Assembly: GCA_905221095.1 (NCBI GenBank)
Contig: CAJNBV010000006.1
Coordinates: 62,001-126,000, forward strand
Reading direction: 5' to 3'
DNA from: a bacterium
GTDB lineage: Bacteria > Bacillota > Bacilli > Lactobacillales > Streptococcaceae
Length of the DNA stretch: 64,000 bases
Position 1 is the first letter of the stretch, and every line of letters begins with the position of its first letter. Shown here piece after piece: positions 25,533 through 36,600 of this stretch. Below the pieces are notes generated by a model. It saw only the letters and a program-made list of their open reading frames with translations. It was not told the origin of the DNA and searched no databases. A program made the translations under genes and the position numbers.

Positions 25533-27755
25533 TTGATAACACCTACTTATGAATGGCAGTTTGCCCCGCAGGTTGAAGATGCGGATTTTACAAAGATAGC
25601 CAAGAAGGCTGGACTGGGGCCTGAGGTGGCTCGCTTATTATTTGAAAGAGGGATTCAGGACCAAGAAAGTCTAAAGAAGTTTTTAGAACCTTCTCTGGAG
25701 GACTTGCATGATCCTTATCTACTTCATGATATGGACAAGGCAGTGGAACGAATTCGTCAGGCCATTGAAGAAGGGGAAAATATTCTCGTTTATGGGGACT
25801 ACGATGCGGATGGCATGACTTCAGCTTCGATTGTGAAGGAAAGTTTGGAACAGCTTGGTGCCGAGTGCCGTGTTTACCTGCCTAATCGTTTTACCGATGG
25901 CTATGGTCCAAACGCTAGTGTCTATAAATACTTTATCGAGCAAGAGGGAATTTCCTTGATTGTGACGGTGGATAATGGGGTTGCCGGTCATGAAGCTATT
26001 GAATTGGCCCAGTCTATGGGAGTGGATGTCGTTGTGACTGACCACCATTCCATGCCTGAAACCCTGCCAGATGCTTATGCCATTGTCCATCCTGAGCATC
26101 CAGATGCAGACTATCCTTTCAAATATTTGGCTGGTTGTGGAGTGGCTTTCAAGCTGGCTTGTGCCCTTTTAGAGGAAGTCCAAGTGGAACTGCTTGACTT
26201 GGTGGCTATCGGAACCATTGCAGATATGGTAAGTCTGACGGATGAAAATCGTATCTTGGTTCAATATGGTCTAGAAATGTTGGGTCATACTCAGCGCATC
26301 GGCCTGCAAGAAATGCTAGATATGGCTGGGATTGCTGCCAATGAGGTGACAGAAGAAACGATTGGTTTTCAGATTGCTCCTCGTTTGAATGCCTTGGGCC
26401 GCTTGGATGATCCCAATCCAGCTATTGATTTGCTGACTGGATTTGACGATGAGGAAGCTCACGAGATTGCGCTTATGATTCATCAGAAAAATGAAGAGCG
26501 TAAGGAAATCGTCCAGTCTATCTATGAAGAAGCTAAGACCATGGTGGATCCTGAGAAGAAGGTCCAGGTTTTAGCCAAGGAAGGTTGGAATCCTGGGGTT
26601 CTAGGAATCGTAGCTGGTCGTTTGTTGGAAGAATTGGGGCAGACAGTCATCGTTCTTAATATAGAGGACGGTCGTGCCAAGGGCAGTGCTCGTAGTGTGG
26701 AAGCGGTCGATATTTTTGAATCCCTAGATCCCCATCGAGACCTCTTTATCGCCTTTGGTGGTCATGCTGGCGCAGCAGGAATGACGCTGGAAGTTGAGAA
26801 ACTTGCAGATTTGTCTCAGGTCTTGGAAGATTATGTCCGTGAAAAGGGCGCAGATGCTGCTGGCAAGAATAAGTTAAACCTAGATGAAGAACTGGATTTG
26901 GAGACTTTGAGTCTTGAAACAGTCAAGAACTTTGAGCGTTTGGCACCTTTTGGCATGGACAATCAGAAACCTGTCTTTTATATCAAGGATTTTCAGGTTG
27001 AAAGTGCTCGTACTATGGGAGCAGGCAATGCCCATCTCAAACTGAAAATTTCCAAGGGTGAGGCTAGTTTTGAAGTAGTGGCCTTCGGACAAGGCAGATG
27101 GGCGACAGAATTTGCTCAAACCAAGAATCTAGAGTTGGCAGTCAAATTGTCTGTCAACCAATGGAATGGCCAAACCGCTCTTCAGTTGATGATGGTGGAT
27201 GCGCGTGTGGAGGGGGTTCAACTCTTTAATATTCGTGGGAAGAATGCCACCTTGCCAGAAGGGGTTCCAGTCTTGGATTTTTCTGGAGAAGTGCCGGATT
27301 TAGCGACTAGTGACGCGGTTGTCGTAAAAACCATTCCTGAGGATATGACCCTGCTGAAGACCATTTTTCAGGAACAGAATTTCTCTGCTGTCTATTTCAA
27401 AAATGACATTGACAAGGCCTATTATCTGACAGGTTATGGGACTAGAGAGCAGTTTGCCAAATTGTACAAGACCATTTACCAGTTTCCAGAGTTTGATATT
27501 CGCTACAAGCTGAAAGATTTGGCTGCTTATCTCAATATTCAACAAATCTTGCTGGTCAAGATGATTCAAGTATTTGAGGAGTTAGGCTTTGTGACAATCA
27601 AAGATGGTGTTATGAAAGTGAATAAAGAAGCGCCAAAGCGGGAGATAGGAGAAAGTCAGATTTACCAAAATCTCAAACAAACCGTTAAAGACCAAGAAAT
27701 GATGGCGCTGGGTACGGTGCAAGAAATTTATGACTTTTTAATGGAAAAGGAATAG
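25533..27755 (+). CDS. recJ: Single-stranded-DNA-specific exonuclease
   Basis: A 5'-to-3' ssDNA exonuclease for recombination and mismatch repair, about 740 residues. DHH-family motifs are VYGDYDADGMTS (Asp89, Asp91), VTVDNGVAGHEA, TDHHSMPETLPDAY, and the DHHA1 motif FGGHAGAAGM. An extended C-terminal domain typical of streptococcal RecJ follows. Two starts compete: GTG 25521 and TTG 25533; the TTG is favoured because GTGGA is spaced 7 bp before it and relatives start MITPTYEWQF. Confidence 0.93.
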   Translation: MITPTYEWQFAPQVEDADFTKIAKKAGLGPEVARLLFERGIQDQESLKKFLEPSLEDLHDPYLLHDMDKAVERIRQAIEEGENILVYGDYDADGMTSASIVKESLEQLGAECRVYLPNRFTDGYGPNASVYKYFIEQEGISLIVTVDNGVAGHEAIELAQSMGVDVVVTDHHSMPETLPDAYAIVHPEHPDADYPFKYLAGCGVAFKLACALLEEVQVELLDLVAIGTIADMVSLTDENRILVQYGLEMLGHTQRIGLQEMLDMAGIAANEVTEETIGFQIAPRLNALGRLDDPNPAIDLLTGFDDEEAHEIALMIHQKNEERKEIVQSIYEEAKTMVDPEKKVQVLAKEGWNPGVLGIVAGRLLEELGQTVIVLNIEDGRAKGSARSVEAVDIFESLDPHRDLFIAFGGHAGAAGMTLEVEKLADLSQVLEDYVREKGADAAGKNKLNLDEELDLETLSLETVKNFERLAPFGMDNQKPVFYIKDFQVESARTMGAGNAHLKLKISKGEASFEVVAFGQGRWATEFAQTKNLELAVKLSVNQWNGQTALQLMMVDARVEGVQLFNIRGKNATLPEGVPVLDFSGEVPDLATSDAVVVKTIPEDMTLLKTIFQEQNFSAVYFKNDIDKAYYLTGYGTREQFAKLYKTIYQFPEFDIRYKLKDLAAYLNIQQILLVKMIQVFEELGFVTIKDGVMKVNKEAPKREIGESQIYQNLKQTVKDQEMMALGTVQEIYDFLMEKE

Positions 27756-27762
27756 TAGATAG

Positions 27763-27789
27763 GAAAGAGTTGGGCAACCAGCTCTTTTT
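27763..27789 (+). terminator. Terminator of recJ
   Basis: AAAGAGTTGG-GCAA-CCAGCTCTTTT with one G-T pair and a T6 tract. Confidence 0.85.
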
Positions 27790-27807
27790 TGAAAACAAAT
27801 CTTCATT

Positions 27808-27835
27808 TTGAAAATCATCAAAAAAATGGTATAAT
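27808..27835 (+). promoter_or_regulatory. Promoter of rnjB
   Basis: TTGAAA (27808-27813) and TATAAT (27830-27835) with 16-bp spacing. The leader to 27928 contains a CTAAAAG/CTTTTAG hairpin. Confidence 0.75.
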
Positions 27836-27928
27836 GGTAGGAAAAGATTCGGCTAAAAGTAATAGTGCTTTTAGAATAAAAGGGTAAGCAACCCTATAAT
27901 CAAGATAAATTAAGCTTTCGGAGGAAAA

Positions 27929-29590
27929 ATGAGTAATATCAGTTTAACAACACTTGGTGGTGTACGTGAAAACGGGAAAAATATGTATATCGCTGAAATC
28001 GATGGATCTATTTTCGTTTTGGATGCAGGTCTCAAATACCCTGAAAATGAACAGCTAGGGGTGGATGTCGTTATTCCAAATATGGACTACCTTTTTGAAA
28101 ATAGCGACCGTATCGCTGGGGTTTTCTTGACCCACGGCCATGCGGATGCCATTGGTGCTCTGCCTTATCTCTTGGCTGAAGCCAAGGTGCCTGTATTTGG
28201 GTCTGAGTTAACCATTGAGTTGGCAAAACTCTTTGTCAAAGGGAATGATACGGTTAAGAAATTCAATGACTTCCATGTCATTGATGAGAATACGGAGATT
28301 GATTTTGGAGGGACTGTGGTTTCCTTCTTCCGTACGACCCACTCTATCCCAGAGAGTCTGGGTGTTGTTTTGAAGACAGCTGAAGGTAGCATCGTTTATA
28401 CAGGTGACTTCAAATTTGACCAGACAGCTAGCGAATCTTATGCGACAGACTTCGCTCGTTTGGCAGAAATCGGTCGTGACGGAGTTCTAGCTCTGCTCAG
28501 TGATTCAGCCAATGCGGACAGCAATATTCAAGTGGCTAGCGAAAGTGAAGTTGGGGATGAAATCACTCAAACCATTGCGGACTGGGATGGACGTATCATC
28601 GTTGCAGCAGTAGCCAGCAACCTCTCTCGTATCCAGCAGGTGTTTGATGCTGCGGATGCAACAGGTCGTCGTGTGGTTTTGACAGGATTTGATATTGAAA
28701 ATATCGTCCGCACTGCTATTCGCCTCAAGAAATTGTCTCTAGCTAACGAAAGTCTTTTGATTAAGCCAAAAGATATGTCTCGTTTTGAGGACCATGAGTT
28801 GATTATTCTTGAGACAGGTCGTATGGGTGAGCCTATCAACGGTCTTCGCAAGATGTCGATTGGTCGCCACCGTTATGTGGAAATCAAGGACGGTGACTTG
28901 GTCTATATCGTAACGACTCCATCTATCGCCAAAGAAGCAGTTATGGCGCGTGTGGAAAACATGATTTACCAAGCTGGCGGGGTTGTCAAACTGATCACTC
29001 AAAGCTTGCGTGTGTCAGGACATGGAAATGCGCGTGACTTGCAGTTGATGATCAATCTCTTGCAACCTAAGTATCTCTTCCCAATTCAAGGGGAATACCG
29101 TGAGTTGGATGCCCATGCTAAGGCTGCTATGGCAGTTGGGATGCTGCCAGAACGCATTTTTATCCCTAAAAAGGGAACCAGCATGGCTTATGAGAATGGA
29201 GACTTTGTCCCAGCTGGAGCGGTTTCGGCAGGGGATGTCTTGATTGACGGAAATGCCATCGGTGATGTTGGTAATGTAGTCCTTCGTGACCGTAAGGTCT
29301 TGTCAGAGGATGGTATTTTCATCGTAGCAATCACCGTTAACCGTCGTGAGAAGAAAATTGTGGCCAAGGCTCGTGTTCACACGCGTGGATTCGTTTATCT
29401 CAAGAAGAGTCGCGATATTCTCCGTGAAAGTTCAGAATTGATTAACCAAACGGTGGAAGAGTATCTTCAAGGAGATGACTTTGACTGGGCAGATCTTAAA
29501 GGGAAGGTTCGTGATAATCTGACCAAGTACCTCTTTGATCAAACTAAGCGTCGTCCAGCTATTTTACCAGTAGTCATGGAAGCAAAATAA
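27929..29590 (+). CDS. rnjB: Ribonuclease J2
   Basis: A 553-residue metallo-beta-lactamase/beta-CASP RNase. The zinc motif reads HGHADAIG (His69, His71, Asp73), where catalytically strong J1 enzymes have HGHEDHIG; loss of the fourth ligand identifies it as J2, the weakly active partner in the J1-J2 complex. The beta-CASP domain and a C-terminal region (NRREKKIVAKARVHTRGFVY) are present. It works in mRNA turnover and 5'-end processing. Confidence 0.93.
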   Translation: MSNISLTTLGGVRENGKNMYIAEIDGSIFVLDAGLKYPENEQLGVDVVIPNMDYLFENSDRIAGVFLTHGHADAIGALPYLLAEAKVPVFGSELTIELAKLFVKGNDTVKKFNDFHVIDENTEIDFGGTVVSFFRTTHSIPESLGVVLKTAEGSIVYTGDFKFDQTASESYATDFARLAEIGRDGVLALLSDSANADSNIQVASESEVGDEITQTIADWDGRIIVAAVASNLSRIQQVFDAADATGRRVVLTGFDIENIVRTAIRLKKLSLANESLLIKPKDMSRFEDHELIILETGRMGEPINGLRKMSIGRHRYVEIKDGDLVYIVTTPSIAKEAVMARVENMIYQAGGVVKLITQSLRVSGHGNARDLQLMINLLQPKYLFPIQGEYRELDAHAKAAMAVGMLPERIFIPKKGTSMAYENGDFVPAGAVSAGDVLIDGNAIGDVGNVVLRDRKVLSEDGIFIVAITVNRREKKIVAKARVHTRGFVYLKKSRDILRESSELINQTVEEYLQGDDFDWADLKGKVRDNLTKYLFDQTKRRPAILPVVMEAK

Positions 29591-29609
29591 TCGTTGAAAT
29601 AAACAGAGA

Positions 29610-29632
29610 GAAAGTCGAATTTCGGCTTTTTC
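29610..29632 (+). terminator. Terminator of rnjB
   Basis: AAGTCGAA and TTCGGCTT pairing followed by TTTTC. Confidence 0.75.
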
Positions 29633-29658
29633 TTATCGGAAAATAAAAGGAAAAAATT

Positions 29659-30438
29659 ATGGCAGTAATGAAAATCGAGTATTACTCACAAGTTTTGGAT
29701 ATGGAGTGGGGAGTGAATGTTCTTTACCCCGATGCCAATCGAGTGGAAGATCCAGATTGTAAAGATATTCCCGTCTTGTACCTCTTGCACGGGATGTCTG
29801 GTAATCATAATAGCTGGCTCAAGAGGACCAACGTAGAACGTTTGCTTCGTGGAACTAATCTTATCGTCATCATGCCCAATACCAGCAATGGTTGGTATAC
29901 AGATACCCAGTATGGTTTTGACTATTACACAGCTCTATCAGAGGAATTGCCACAGGTCCTGAAACGCTTCTTCCCTAATATGACTAGCAAGCGTGAAAAG
30001 ACCTTTATCGCTGGTCTCTCTATGGGAGGTTATGGCTGCTTCAAACTGGCTCTTGCAACAAATCGTTTTTCTCACGCGGCTAGTTTTTCAGGTGCCCTTA
30101 GTTTTCAAGATTTTTCTCCTGAGAGCCAAGATTTGGGGACACCAGCTTATTGGAGAGGCGTGTTTGGGGAGATTCAAGATTGGACAGCTAGCCCTTATTC
30201 TCTTGAAAGTCTGGCTAAAAAATCGGATAAAAAGACCAAACTCTGGGCTTGGTGTGGCGAGCAGGATTTCTTGTACGAAGCCAATAATCTCGCAGTGAAA
30301 AATCTCAAAAAACTGGGATTTGATGTGACCTATAGCCATAGCGCTGGAACTCACGAGTGGTACTACTGGGAAAAACAATTGGAACGGTTCTTAGCAACCC
30401 TACCGATTGATTTCAAATTAGAAGAGAGATTGACTTAG
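29659..30438 (+). CDS. estA: Tributyrin esterase (EstA-type carboxylesterase)
   Basis: A 259-residue alpha/beta hydrolase of the esterase D-like group. The nucleophile elbow is GLSMGGYG, the oxyanion region is [12 protein letters not shown], and the C-terminal catalytic His sits in [12 protein letters not shown]. It hydrolyses short-chain acyl esters; in pneumococci the equivalent gene has tributyrin esterase activity and deacetylates sialic acid (recalled). No signal peptide. Confidence 0.88.
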   Translation: MAVMKIEYYSQVLDMEWGVNVLYPDANRVEDPDCKDIPVLYLLHGMSGNHNSWLKRTNVERLLRGTNLIVIMPNTSNGWYTDTQYGFDYYTALSEELPQVLKRFFPNMTSKREKTFIAGLSMGGYGCFKLALATNRFSHAASFSGALSFQDFSPESQDLGTPAYWRGVFGEIQDWTASPYSLESLAKKSDKKTKLWAWCGEQDFLYEANNLAVKNLKKLGFDVTYSHSAGTHEWYYWEKQLERFLATLPIDFKLEERLT

Positions 30439-30546
30439 TTTGAACTTCAGCATAGGGGGAGAACTAAAATAAAATATGTTTTCACTAGACTTTTCAAACG
30501 AAAGTAGTAGAATAGTAATAAGATACTGGAGGAAAGAGAGTAGGAA

Positions 30547-31767
30547 ATGTACCGTTATCAAATTGGCATTCCCACATTAGAATATGATCAGTTTGTCAAA
30601 GACCATGAATTAGCCAATGTATTACAAAGTAGTGCTTGGGAAGAAGTTAAGTCTGACTGGGAACATGAGAAGTTTGGTGTTTACAGGGAAGAAAAATTAC
30701 TGGCGACAGCTAGTATTTTGATTAGAACTCTTCCGCTAGGCTATAAAATGTTTTACATCCCAAGAGGACCTATATTGGATTATGGGGATACAGAACTTTT
30801 GAGTTTTGTCATTCAGTCTATTAAGTCCTATGCTCGCAGTAAGAGAGCGGTTTTTGTGACTTTTGACCCAAGTATTTGCCTATCTCAAAGTTTAATCAAT
30901 CAGGAAAAAACAGAATTTCCTGAAAATCTGGCTATTATTGATAGTTTGCAACAAATGGGAGTAAGGTGGTCGGGAAAAACAGAGGAAATGGGGGACACCA
31001 TTCAGCCTCGTATTCAGGCGAAAATATACAAGGAAAATTTTGAAGAAGATAAACTTTCCAAGTCAACAAAACAGGCTATTCGAACAGCACGGAATAAGGG
31101 GGTAGAGATTCAATTTGGTGGAACTGAATTATTGGAGTCTTTTTCCTTTTTGATGAAAAAAACCGAGAAGCGAAAAGAGATTCATTTGAGGAATGAAGCC
31201 TATTATAAAAAGTTGTTAGATAATTTTAAGGACAAGGCCTACATCACGTTGGCAACCTTGGATGTCTCTAAACGTTCGCAAGAATTAGAAGAACAGTTAG
31301 CGAAAAACAGAGCCTTGGAAGAGACCTTTACTGAGTCGACTCGAACTTCAAAAGTAGAAGCGCAGAAGAAGGAAAAAGAACGTTTGTTAGAGGAATTGAC
31401 TTTCCTGCAGGAATATATGGATGCAGGTCAAGCAAGAGTTCCCTTAGCAGCTACCTTGACTTTAGAATTCGGACAAACTTCTGTCAATCTATACGCAGGA
31501 ATGGATGAAGATTTTAGACGTTATAAAGCTCCTATTTTGACTTGGTATGAGACAGCTCGATATTCCTTTGAACGTGGCATTTTATGGCAAAATTTAGGAG
31601 GCGTCGAGAATGCTTTAGATGGTGGACTCTATCGTTTTAAAGCTAATTTTAATCCAACGATTGAAGAATACTTGGGTGAATTTACAATGCCTACCCATCC
31701 TCTCTATCCTTTGTTAAGGCTGGCTCTTGATTTCCGTAAAACATTAAGAAAAAAACATAGAAAGTAA
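30547..31767 (+). CDS. murM: Serine/alanine-adding peptidoglycan enzyme MurM
   Basis: A 406-residue Fem-family aminoacyl-tRNA-dependent ligase that adds the first L-Ser or L-Ala of the cross-bridge to lipid II lysine. GNAT-like subdomains are split by a long coiled-coil arm (about residues 235-300, rich in E, K and L) that binds tRNA. The C-terminal half contains LGGVENALDGGLYRFKANF. The gene starts 108 bp after estA; a weak promoter with TAGAAT lies near 30508. In pneumococci variant MurM raises branching and beta-lactam resistance; which amino acid is preferred cannot be read from the sequence. Confidence 0.93.
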   Translation: MYRYQIGIPTLEYDQFVKDHELANVLQSSAWEEVKSDWEHEKFGVYREEKLLATASILIRTLPLGYKMFYIPRGPILDYGDTELLSFVIQSIKSYARSKRAVFVTFDPSICLSQSLINQEKTEFPENLAIIDSLQQMGVRWSGKTEEMGDTIQPRIQAKIYKENFEEDKLSKSTKQAIRTARNKGVEIQFGGTELLESFSFLMKKTEKRKEIHLRNEAYYKKLLDNFKDKAYITLATLDVSKRSQELEEQLAKNRALEETFTESTRTSKVEAQKKEKERLLEELTFLQEYMDAGQARVPLAATLTLEFGQTSVNLYAGMDEDFRRYKAPILTWYETARYSFERGILWQNLGGVENALDGGLYRFKANFNPTIEEYLGEFTMPTHPLYPLLRLALDFRKTLRKKHRK

Positions 31768-31771
31768 GTAT

Positions 31772-32938
31772 ATGGCACTAATTACACTCACGAGAGAAGA
31801 GTTTCAGGCTTATTCTGATCAGGTTTCTTCTCGTTCCTTTATGCAATCGGTTCAGATGGGGGACTTGTTAGAAAAAAGAGGGGCTCGAATTGTTTATCTT
31901 GCTTTGAAACAAGAAGGAGAAATTCAAGTTGCAGCTCTGGTTTATAGCTTGCCCATGCTGGGTGGCCTGCATATGGAGCTCAATTCGGGGCCAATCTATA
32001 CCCAACAAGATACCCTTCCATTTTTTTATGCGGAGTTAAAAGAATATGCCAAGCAAAATGGTGTATTAGAGTTGCTTGTAAAACCTTATGAAACTTATCA
32101 AACTTTTGATGGTGAAGGTAATCCAATAGATACTGAGAAAAAAAGTATTATTCAAGATTTGACTGATTTAGGTTATCAATTTGATGGATTGACAAGAGGT
32201 TATCCTAATGGAGAAGTCAGCTGGCATTATATCAAAGATTTGAAAGATTATGATGCTGTTTCCTTATTGAAATCCTTTAATAAAAATAGTATTCGCAACA
32301 TTCAGTCGGCCTTTGATTTTAATATTCTTATTCGCAATGCAGAACGGGAAGAAATTCCAACGTTCAAAAAAATTATTGAAGAAACAGGTAAAAGACAAGG
32401 TTTTGAGGATAAGAATTTAGATTATTACTTTAAATTGTATGATCTGTTTGGAGATAAGGCGGATTTCCTAATTGCTGAAGTCAATCCGCAACAGTCCATA
32501 GATGCTTTAAATGTGAAGATGGCTAGTCTTGACAAGAAGTCGAAACAATTTCATCAGCAATATCAAGCCTTGCAAAAGAAAAAAGATTTTCTAACTAGCT
32601 TGGATAGTGAGTCTGGCAATGTTGCTCTAGCTTGTGCTTTGATAATCTACACAAATACAGAGGCAACCTACTTGTTTGGTGGGTCGTACGCAGAGTATCA
32701 GAAGTTCTCAGCTCCATTTTTACTTCAATATCATGCGATGAAGCAGACAATGCAACGAAATATCCATCAATACAACTTCCTAGGGATTCAAGGAATTTTT
32801 GATGGTAGTGATGGCGTTTTGCGTTTTAAACAAAATTTTAATGGCTATATTGTACGAAAAGCAGGTACTTTCCGTTATCATCCGTCGCCTTTAAAATACA
32901 AAGCTATCCAGTTACTCAAAAAAATAGTAGGACGTTAA
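31772..32938 (+). CDS. murN: Alanine-adding peptidoglycan enzyme MurN
   Basis: A 388-residue Fem-family ligase adding the second residue (alanine) of the stem-peptide branch. It shares the MurM layout: N-terminal GNAT unit, a coiled-coil arm around MASLDKKSKQFHQQYQALQ, and the C-terminal FLGIQGIFDGSDGVLRFKQN block. It begins 4 bp after murM, so the pair is translated in sequence. Confidence 0.93.
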   Translation: MALITLTREEFQAYSDQVSSRSFMQSVQMGDLLEKRGARIVYLALKQEGEIQVAALVYSLPMLGGLHMELNSGPIYTQQDTLPFFYAELKEYAKQNGVLELLVKPYETYQTFDGEGNPIDTEKKSIIQDLTDLGYQFDGLTRGYPNGEVSWHYIKDLKDYDAVSLLKSFNKNSIRNIQSAFDFNILIRNAEREEIPTFKKIIEETGKRQGFEDKNLDYYFKLYDLFGDKADFLIAEVNPQQSIDALNVKMASLDKKSKQFHQQYQALQKKKDFLTSLDSESGNVALACALIIYTNTEATYLFGGSYAEYQKFSAPFLLQYHAMKQTMQRNIHQYNFLGIQGIFDGSDGVLRFKQNFNGYIVRKAGTFRYHPSPLKYKAIQLLKKIVGR

Positions 32939-33016
32939 GATGGAAAAGCCAGTATTTAGCTTTCTTTCAGCTTGTTTTAGTAAAATAGTTTTTATTTGCT
33001 AGAAAGGTGGAGAGAC

Positions 33017-33718
33017 ATGCGCTGGCTTTTTCGTTTGATAGGGGCTTTCTTTTCTTTTGTGTGGCGTTTGTTTTGGCGCCTAGTATGGATTGTTTTGCTT
33101 TTGTGTGCTCTTGCTTTTGGATTTCTCTGGTATCTTAACGGAGATTTTCAAGGAGCGCTAAAGCAAGCAGAGCGGTCAGTAAAAATTGGTCAACAAAGTA
33201 TCGACCAATGGGAAAAAACAGGGCAACTGCCTAAGTTAAACCAGACAGATAACCACCAACATTCTGAAGGAAGGTGGCCACAGGCCTCTGCTCGTATTTA
33301 CCTAGATTCGCAGATGGATTCACGCTTTCAAGAGGCTTATGTAGAAGCAATCCAGAATTGGAATCAAACTGGTGCTTTTAACTTTGAACTTGTGACTGAG
33401 TTCAGCAAGGCAGATATCTTGGCTACTGAGATGAATGACGGAGGCACCCCTGTGGCAGGAGAGGCGGAAAGTCAGACCAATCTCTTAACAGGGCAATTCT
33501 TATCCGTAACGGTACGTCTGAATCACTATTATCTATCCAATCCTGACTATGGTTATTCCTATGAGCGCATTGTCCATACGGCAGAACATGAGTTGGGGCA
33601 TGCGATTGGCTTGGACCATACAGATGAGAAGTCTGTGATGCAACCAGCTGGTTCCTTTTATGGTATCCAGGAAGAGGATGTTGCAAACCTTCGAAAAATA
33701 TATGAGACCAATGAGTAG
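33017..33718 (+). CDS. Membrane-anchored matrixin-like metalloprotease
   Basis: A 233-residue protein from the ATG at 33017, preceded by GGTGGAGAG. An N-terminal membrane segment (about residues 5-40, tryptophan-rich) is followed by an external domain ending in [11 protein letters not shown], a complete HExxHxxGxxH zinc motif, plus a downstream Met (SVMQPAG) that would form the Met-turn of metzincins. The substrate is unknown; its place beside the murM-murN cell-wall genes is suggestive only. Confidence 0.85.
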   Translation: MRWLFRLIGAFFSFVWRLFWRLVWIVLLLCALAFGFLWYLNGDFQGALKQAERSVKIGQQSIDQWEKTGQLPKLNQTDNHQHSEGRWPQASARIYLDSQMDSRFQEAYVEAIQNWNQTGAFNFELVTEFSKADILATEMNDGGTPVAGEAESQTNLLTGQFLSVTVRLNHYYLSNPDYGYSYERIVHTAEHELGHAIGLDHTDEKSVMQPAGSFYGIQEEDVANLRKIYETNE

Positions 33719-33756
33719 GGGACAATCTTTCCCTACTTTTTTGCTATAATGGAACT

Positions 33757-35598
33757 ATGAATAACTTGATTAAATCAAAACTAGAGCTCTTGCCGACCAG
33801 CCCTGGTTGTTACATTCACAAGGATAAAAACGGCACCATTATCTATGTAGGAAAGGCAAAAAATCTGCGCAACCGCGTGAGGTCTTATTTCCGTGGGAGT
33901 CACGATACCAAGACAGAGGCCTTGGTGTCTGAGATTGTAGATTTTGAATTTATTGTTACGGAGTCTAATATTGAGGCCCTTCTCCTAGAAATCAACCTGA
34001 TCAAGGAAAATAAGCCTAAATACAATATCATGCTCAAGGATGATAAGTCCTATCCATTCATCAAAATCACCAATGAGCGTTATCCTCGTTTGATTATCAC
34101 CCGTCAGGTCAAAAAGGACGGTGGTCTTTATTTTGGCCCTTATCCAGATGTGGGGGCAGCCAATGAAATTAAGCGACTACTGGATCGGATTTTCCCTTTT
34201 CGTAAGTGTACGAATCCACCGTCTAAGGTCTGTTTTTACTATCATATTGGCCAATGTATGGCCCACACCATCTGTAAGAAAGATGAGGCCTATTTCAAGT
34301 CCATGGCTCAGGAGGTTTCTGATTTCCTAAAGGGACAGGATGACAAAATCATCGATGAGCTCAAGGGAAAAATGGCTGCAGCAGCTCAGACTATGGAATT
34401 TGAACGTGCGGCGGAATATCGTGACCTGATTCAGGCTATTGGAACGCTTCGGACCAAGCAACGGGTCATGGCAAAAGATTTGCAAAATCGTGACGTCTTT
34501 GGCTACTATGTGGACAAGGGTTGGATGTGTGTTCAGGTTTTCTTTGTTCGTCAAGGCAAGCTGATTGAGCGGGATGTCAATCTCTTCCCCTACTACAACG
34601 ATCCGGATGAAGACTTCTTGACCTATGTGGGACAATTTTATCAAGAAAAATCCCACCTGGTGCCCAATGAGGTGCTGATTCCGCAGGATATCGATGAAGA
34701 AGCAGTCAAGGCCTTGGTGGATACCAAGATTCTCAAACCCCAACGTGGAGAGAAAAAACAGTTGGTCAATTTAGCTATAAAGAATGCTCGAGTCAGTCTG
34801 GAGCAGAAGTTCAATCTGCTAGAAAAATCTGTCGAAAAGACCCAAGGGGCTATTGAAAATCTGGGACGCTTACTCCAAATCCCAACCCCAGTTCGTATCG
34901 AATCCTTCGATAACTCTAATATCATGGGGACCAGTCCTGTTTCAGCCATGGTTGTCTTTGTCAACGGCAAACCAAGTAAGAAGGATTATCGTAAGTACAA
35001 GATAAAAACTGTTGTCGGTCCAGATGATTATGCCAGCATGAGAGAAGTCATTCGCAGACGCTATGGACGAGTTCAACGTGAGGCTTTGACTCCGCCAGAT
35101 TTGATTGTCATTGATGGGGGACAAGGTCAAGTTAATATTGCCAAGCAAGTCATCCAAGAGGAGCTAGGTTTGGATATTCCAATTGCAGGTCTGCAAAAGA
35201 ATGATAAGCACCAAACCCATGAATTGCTCTTTGGAGATCCGCTTGAGGTGGTGGAGTTGTCTCGCAATTCTCAGGAATTTTTCCTTCTCCAACGTATCCA
35301 AGATGAGGTCCACCGCTTTGCCATCACCTTCCACCGCCAACTGCGCTCCAAAAATTCTTTCTCATCTCAATTGGATGGGATTGAAGGTCTAGGACCTAAA
35401 CGCAAGCAAAATCTCATGAAGCATTTCAAGTCTCTAACTAAAATCAAGGAAGCCAGTGTGGATGAGATTGTCGAAGTTGGAGTACCTAGAGCTGTTGCAG
35501 AAGCAGTTCAGAGGAAGTTGAATCCGCAGGAAGAAGTGGAATTAGCTCAAGTGGCGGAAGTGAGTGTAGATTACCAAACGGAAGGAAAAACATCATGA
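33757..35598 (+). CDS. uvrC: UvrABC excinuclease subunit C
   Basis: A 613-residue dual-incision nuclease of nucleotide excision repair. The N-terminal GIY-YIG domain shows [20 protein letters not shown]; the UVR motif lies near residues 210-225 ([16 protein letters not shown]); the RNase H-like 5' incision domain contains [12 protein letters not shown] and VIDGGQGQ; tandem HhH motifs end the protein. The next gene overlaps its stop by 4 bp. Confidence 0.95.
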   Translation: MNNLIKSKLELLPTSPGCYIHKDKNGTIIYVGKAKNLRNRVRSYFRGSHDTKTEALVSEIVDFEFIVTESNIEALLLEINLIKENKPKYNIMLKDDKSYPFIKITNERYPRLIITRQVKKDGGLYFGPYPDVGAANEIKRLLDRIFPFRKCTNPPSKVCFYYHIGQCMAHTICKKDEAYFKSMAQEVSDFLKGQDDKIIDELKGKMAAAAQTMEFERAAEYRDLIQAIGTLRTKQRVMAKDLQNRDVFGYYVDKGWMCVQVFFVRQGKLIERDVNLFPYYNDPDEDFLTYVGQFYQEKSHLVPNEVLIPQDIDEEAVKALVDTKILKPQRGEKKQLVNLAIKNARVSLEQKFNLLEKSVEKTQGAIENLGRLLQIPTPVRIESFDNSNIMGTSPVSAMVVFVNGKPSKKDYRKYKIKTVVGPDDYASMREVIRRRYGRVQREALTPPDLIVIDGGQGQVNIAKQVIQEELGLDIPIAGLQKNDKHQTHELLFGDPLEVVELSRNSQEFFLLQRIQDEVHRFAITFHRQLRSKNSFSSQLDGIEGLGPKRKQNLMKHFKSLTKIKEASVDEIVEVGVPRAVAEAVQRKLNPQEEVELAQVAEVSVDYQTEGKTS

Positions 35599-36428
35599 AC
35601 CATAAAATCGCAATTTTATCAGACATTCATGGCAATGCGACGGCGCTAGAAGCAGTGATTGCAGATGCTAAAAATCAAGGAGTCAGTGAATACTGGCTTC
35701 TGGGAGATATTTTTCTTCCTGGTCCAGGCGCAAATGACTTGGTTGCCCTGCTAAAGGACCTTCCTATCACAGCAAGTGTTCGAGGCAATTGGGATGATTG
35801 TGTCCTTGAGGCCTTGGATGGCGAATATGGTTTGGAACATCCACAAGAAATCCAGCTCATGCGATTGACCCAATTTTTGATGGAGCGAATGGATTCTGCA
35901 ACGATTGTCTGGCTACGAAGCTTGCCTTTGCTGGAAAAGAAAGAAATTGACGGACTGCGCTTTTCTCTTTCTCATAATTTACCAAATAAGAACTATGGTG
36001 GTGACTTACTGGTTGAGAATGATACAGAGAAATTTGACCAACTTCTAGATGATGAAGTTGACGTGGCAGTCTATGGTCATGTTCACAAGCAGTTGCTTCG
36101 TTATGGCAGTCAAGGGCAACAAATCATCAATCCAGGTTCGATTGGTATGCCCTATTTTAATTGGGAGGCGTTAAAAAATCACCGTGCCCAGTATGCCGTG
36201 ATAGAAGTTGAAGATGGGAAATTGGTAAATATCCTATTTCGTAAAGTCGCTTATGACTATGAAGCGGAGTTAGAATTGGCCAAGTCCAAGAGGCTTCCCT
36301 TTATCGAAATGTATGAAGAACTACGTCGTGAAGATAACTATCAGGGACACAATCTGGAACTCTTAGCCAGCTTAATAGAAAAGCATGGGTATGTAGAAGA
36401 TGTGAAGAATTTTTTTGATTTTTTGTAA
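35595..36428 (+). CDS. Metallophosphoesterase (YfcE/MJ0936-type)
   Basis: A 277-residue calcineurin-like phosphoesterase: [33 protein letters not shown] and a late VYGHVHKQ give the usual Asp/His metal ligands. Its ATG overlaps the uvrC stop (ATGA). The substrate is not evident. Confidence 0.87.
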   Translation: MNHKIAILSDIHGNATALEAVIADAKNQGVSEYWLLGDIFLPGPGANDLVALLKDLPITASVRGNWDDCVLEALDGEYGLEHPQEIQLMRLTQFLMERMDSATIVWLRSLPLLEKKEIDGLRFSLSHNLPNKNYGGDLLVENDTEKFDQLLDDEVDVAVYGHVHKQLLRYGSQGQQIINPGSIGMPYFNWEALKNHRAQYAVIEVEDGKLVNILFRKVAYDYEAELELAKSKRLPFIEMYEELRREDNYQGHNLELLASLIEKHGYVEDVKNFFDFL

Positions 36429-36495
36429 TAGTTTCCTAAAATAACCAATGCAAACTAAAAACGATTGGCTAGTCCAATCGCTTTTAGTATATCTT

Positions 36496-36600
36496 ATACT
36501 CAATGAAAATCAAAGAGCAAACTAGGAAGCAAGCCGTAGGCAGTACTTGAGTACGGCAAGGCGAAGCTGACGTGGTTTGAATTTGATTTTCGAAGAGTAT
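36496..36600 (-). repeat. BOX element, A-C type, reverse orientation
   Basis: About 105 bp with ATACTCAATGAAAATC at one end and the boxA end (TTTTCGAAGAGTAT) at the other; no boxB. The terminal 6-bp ATACTC/GAGTAT repeats are intact. Its boxA end touches the stop codon of the minus-strand binding-protein gene. Confidence 0.9.
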
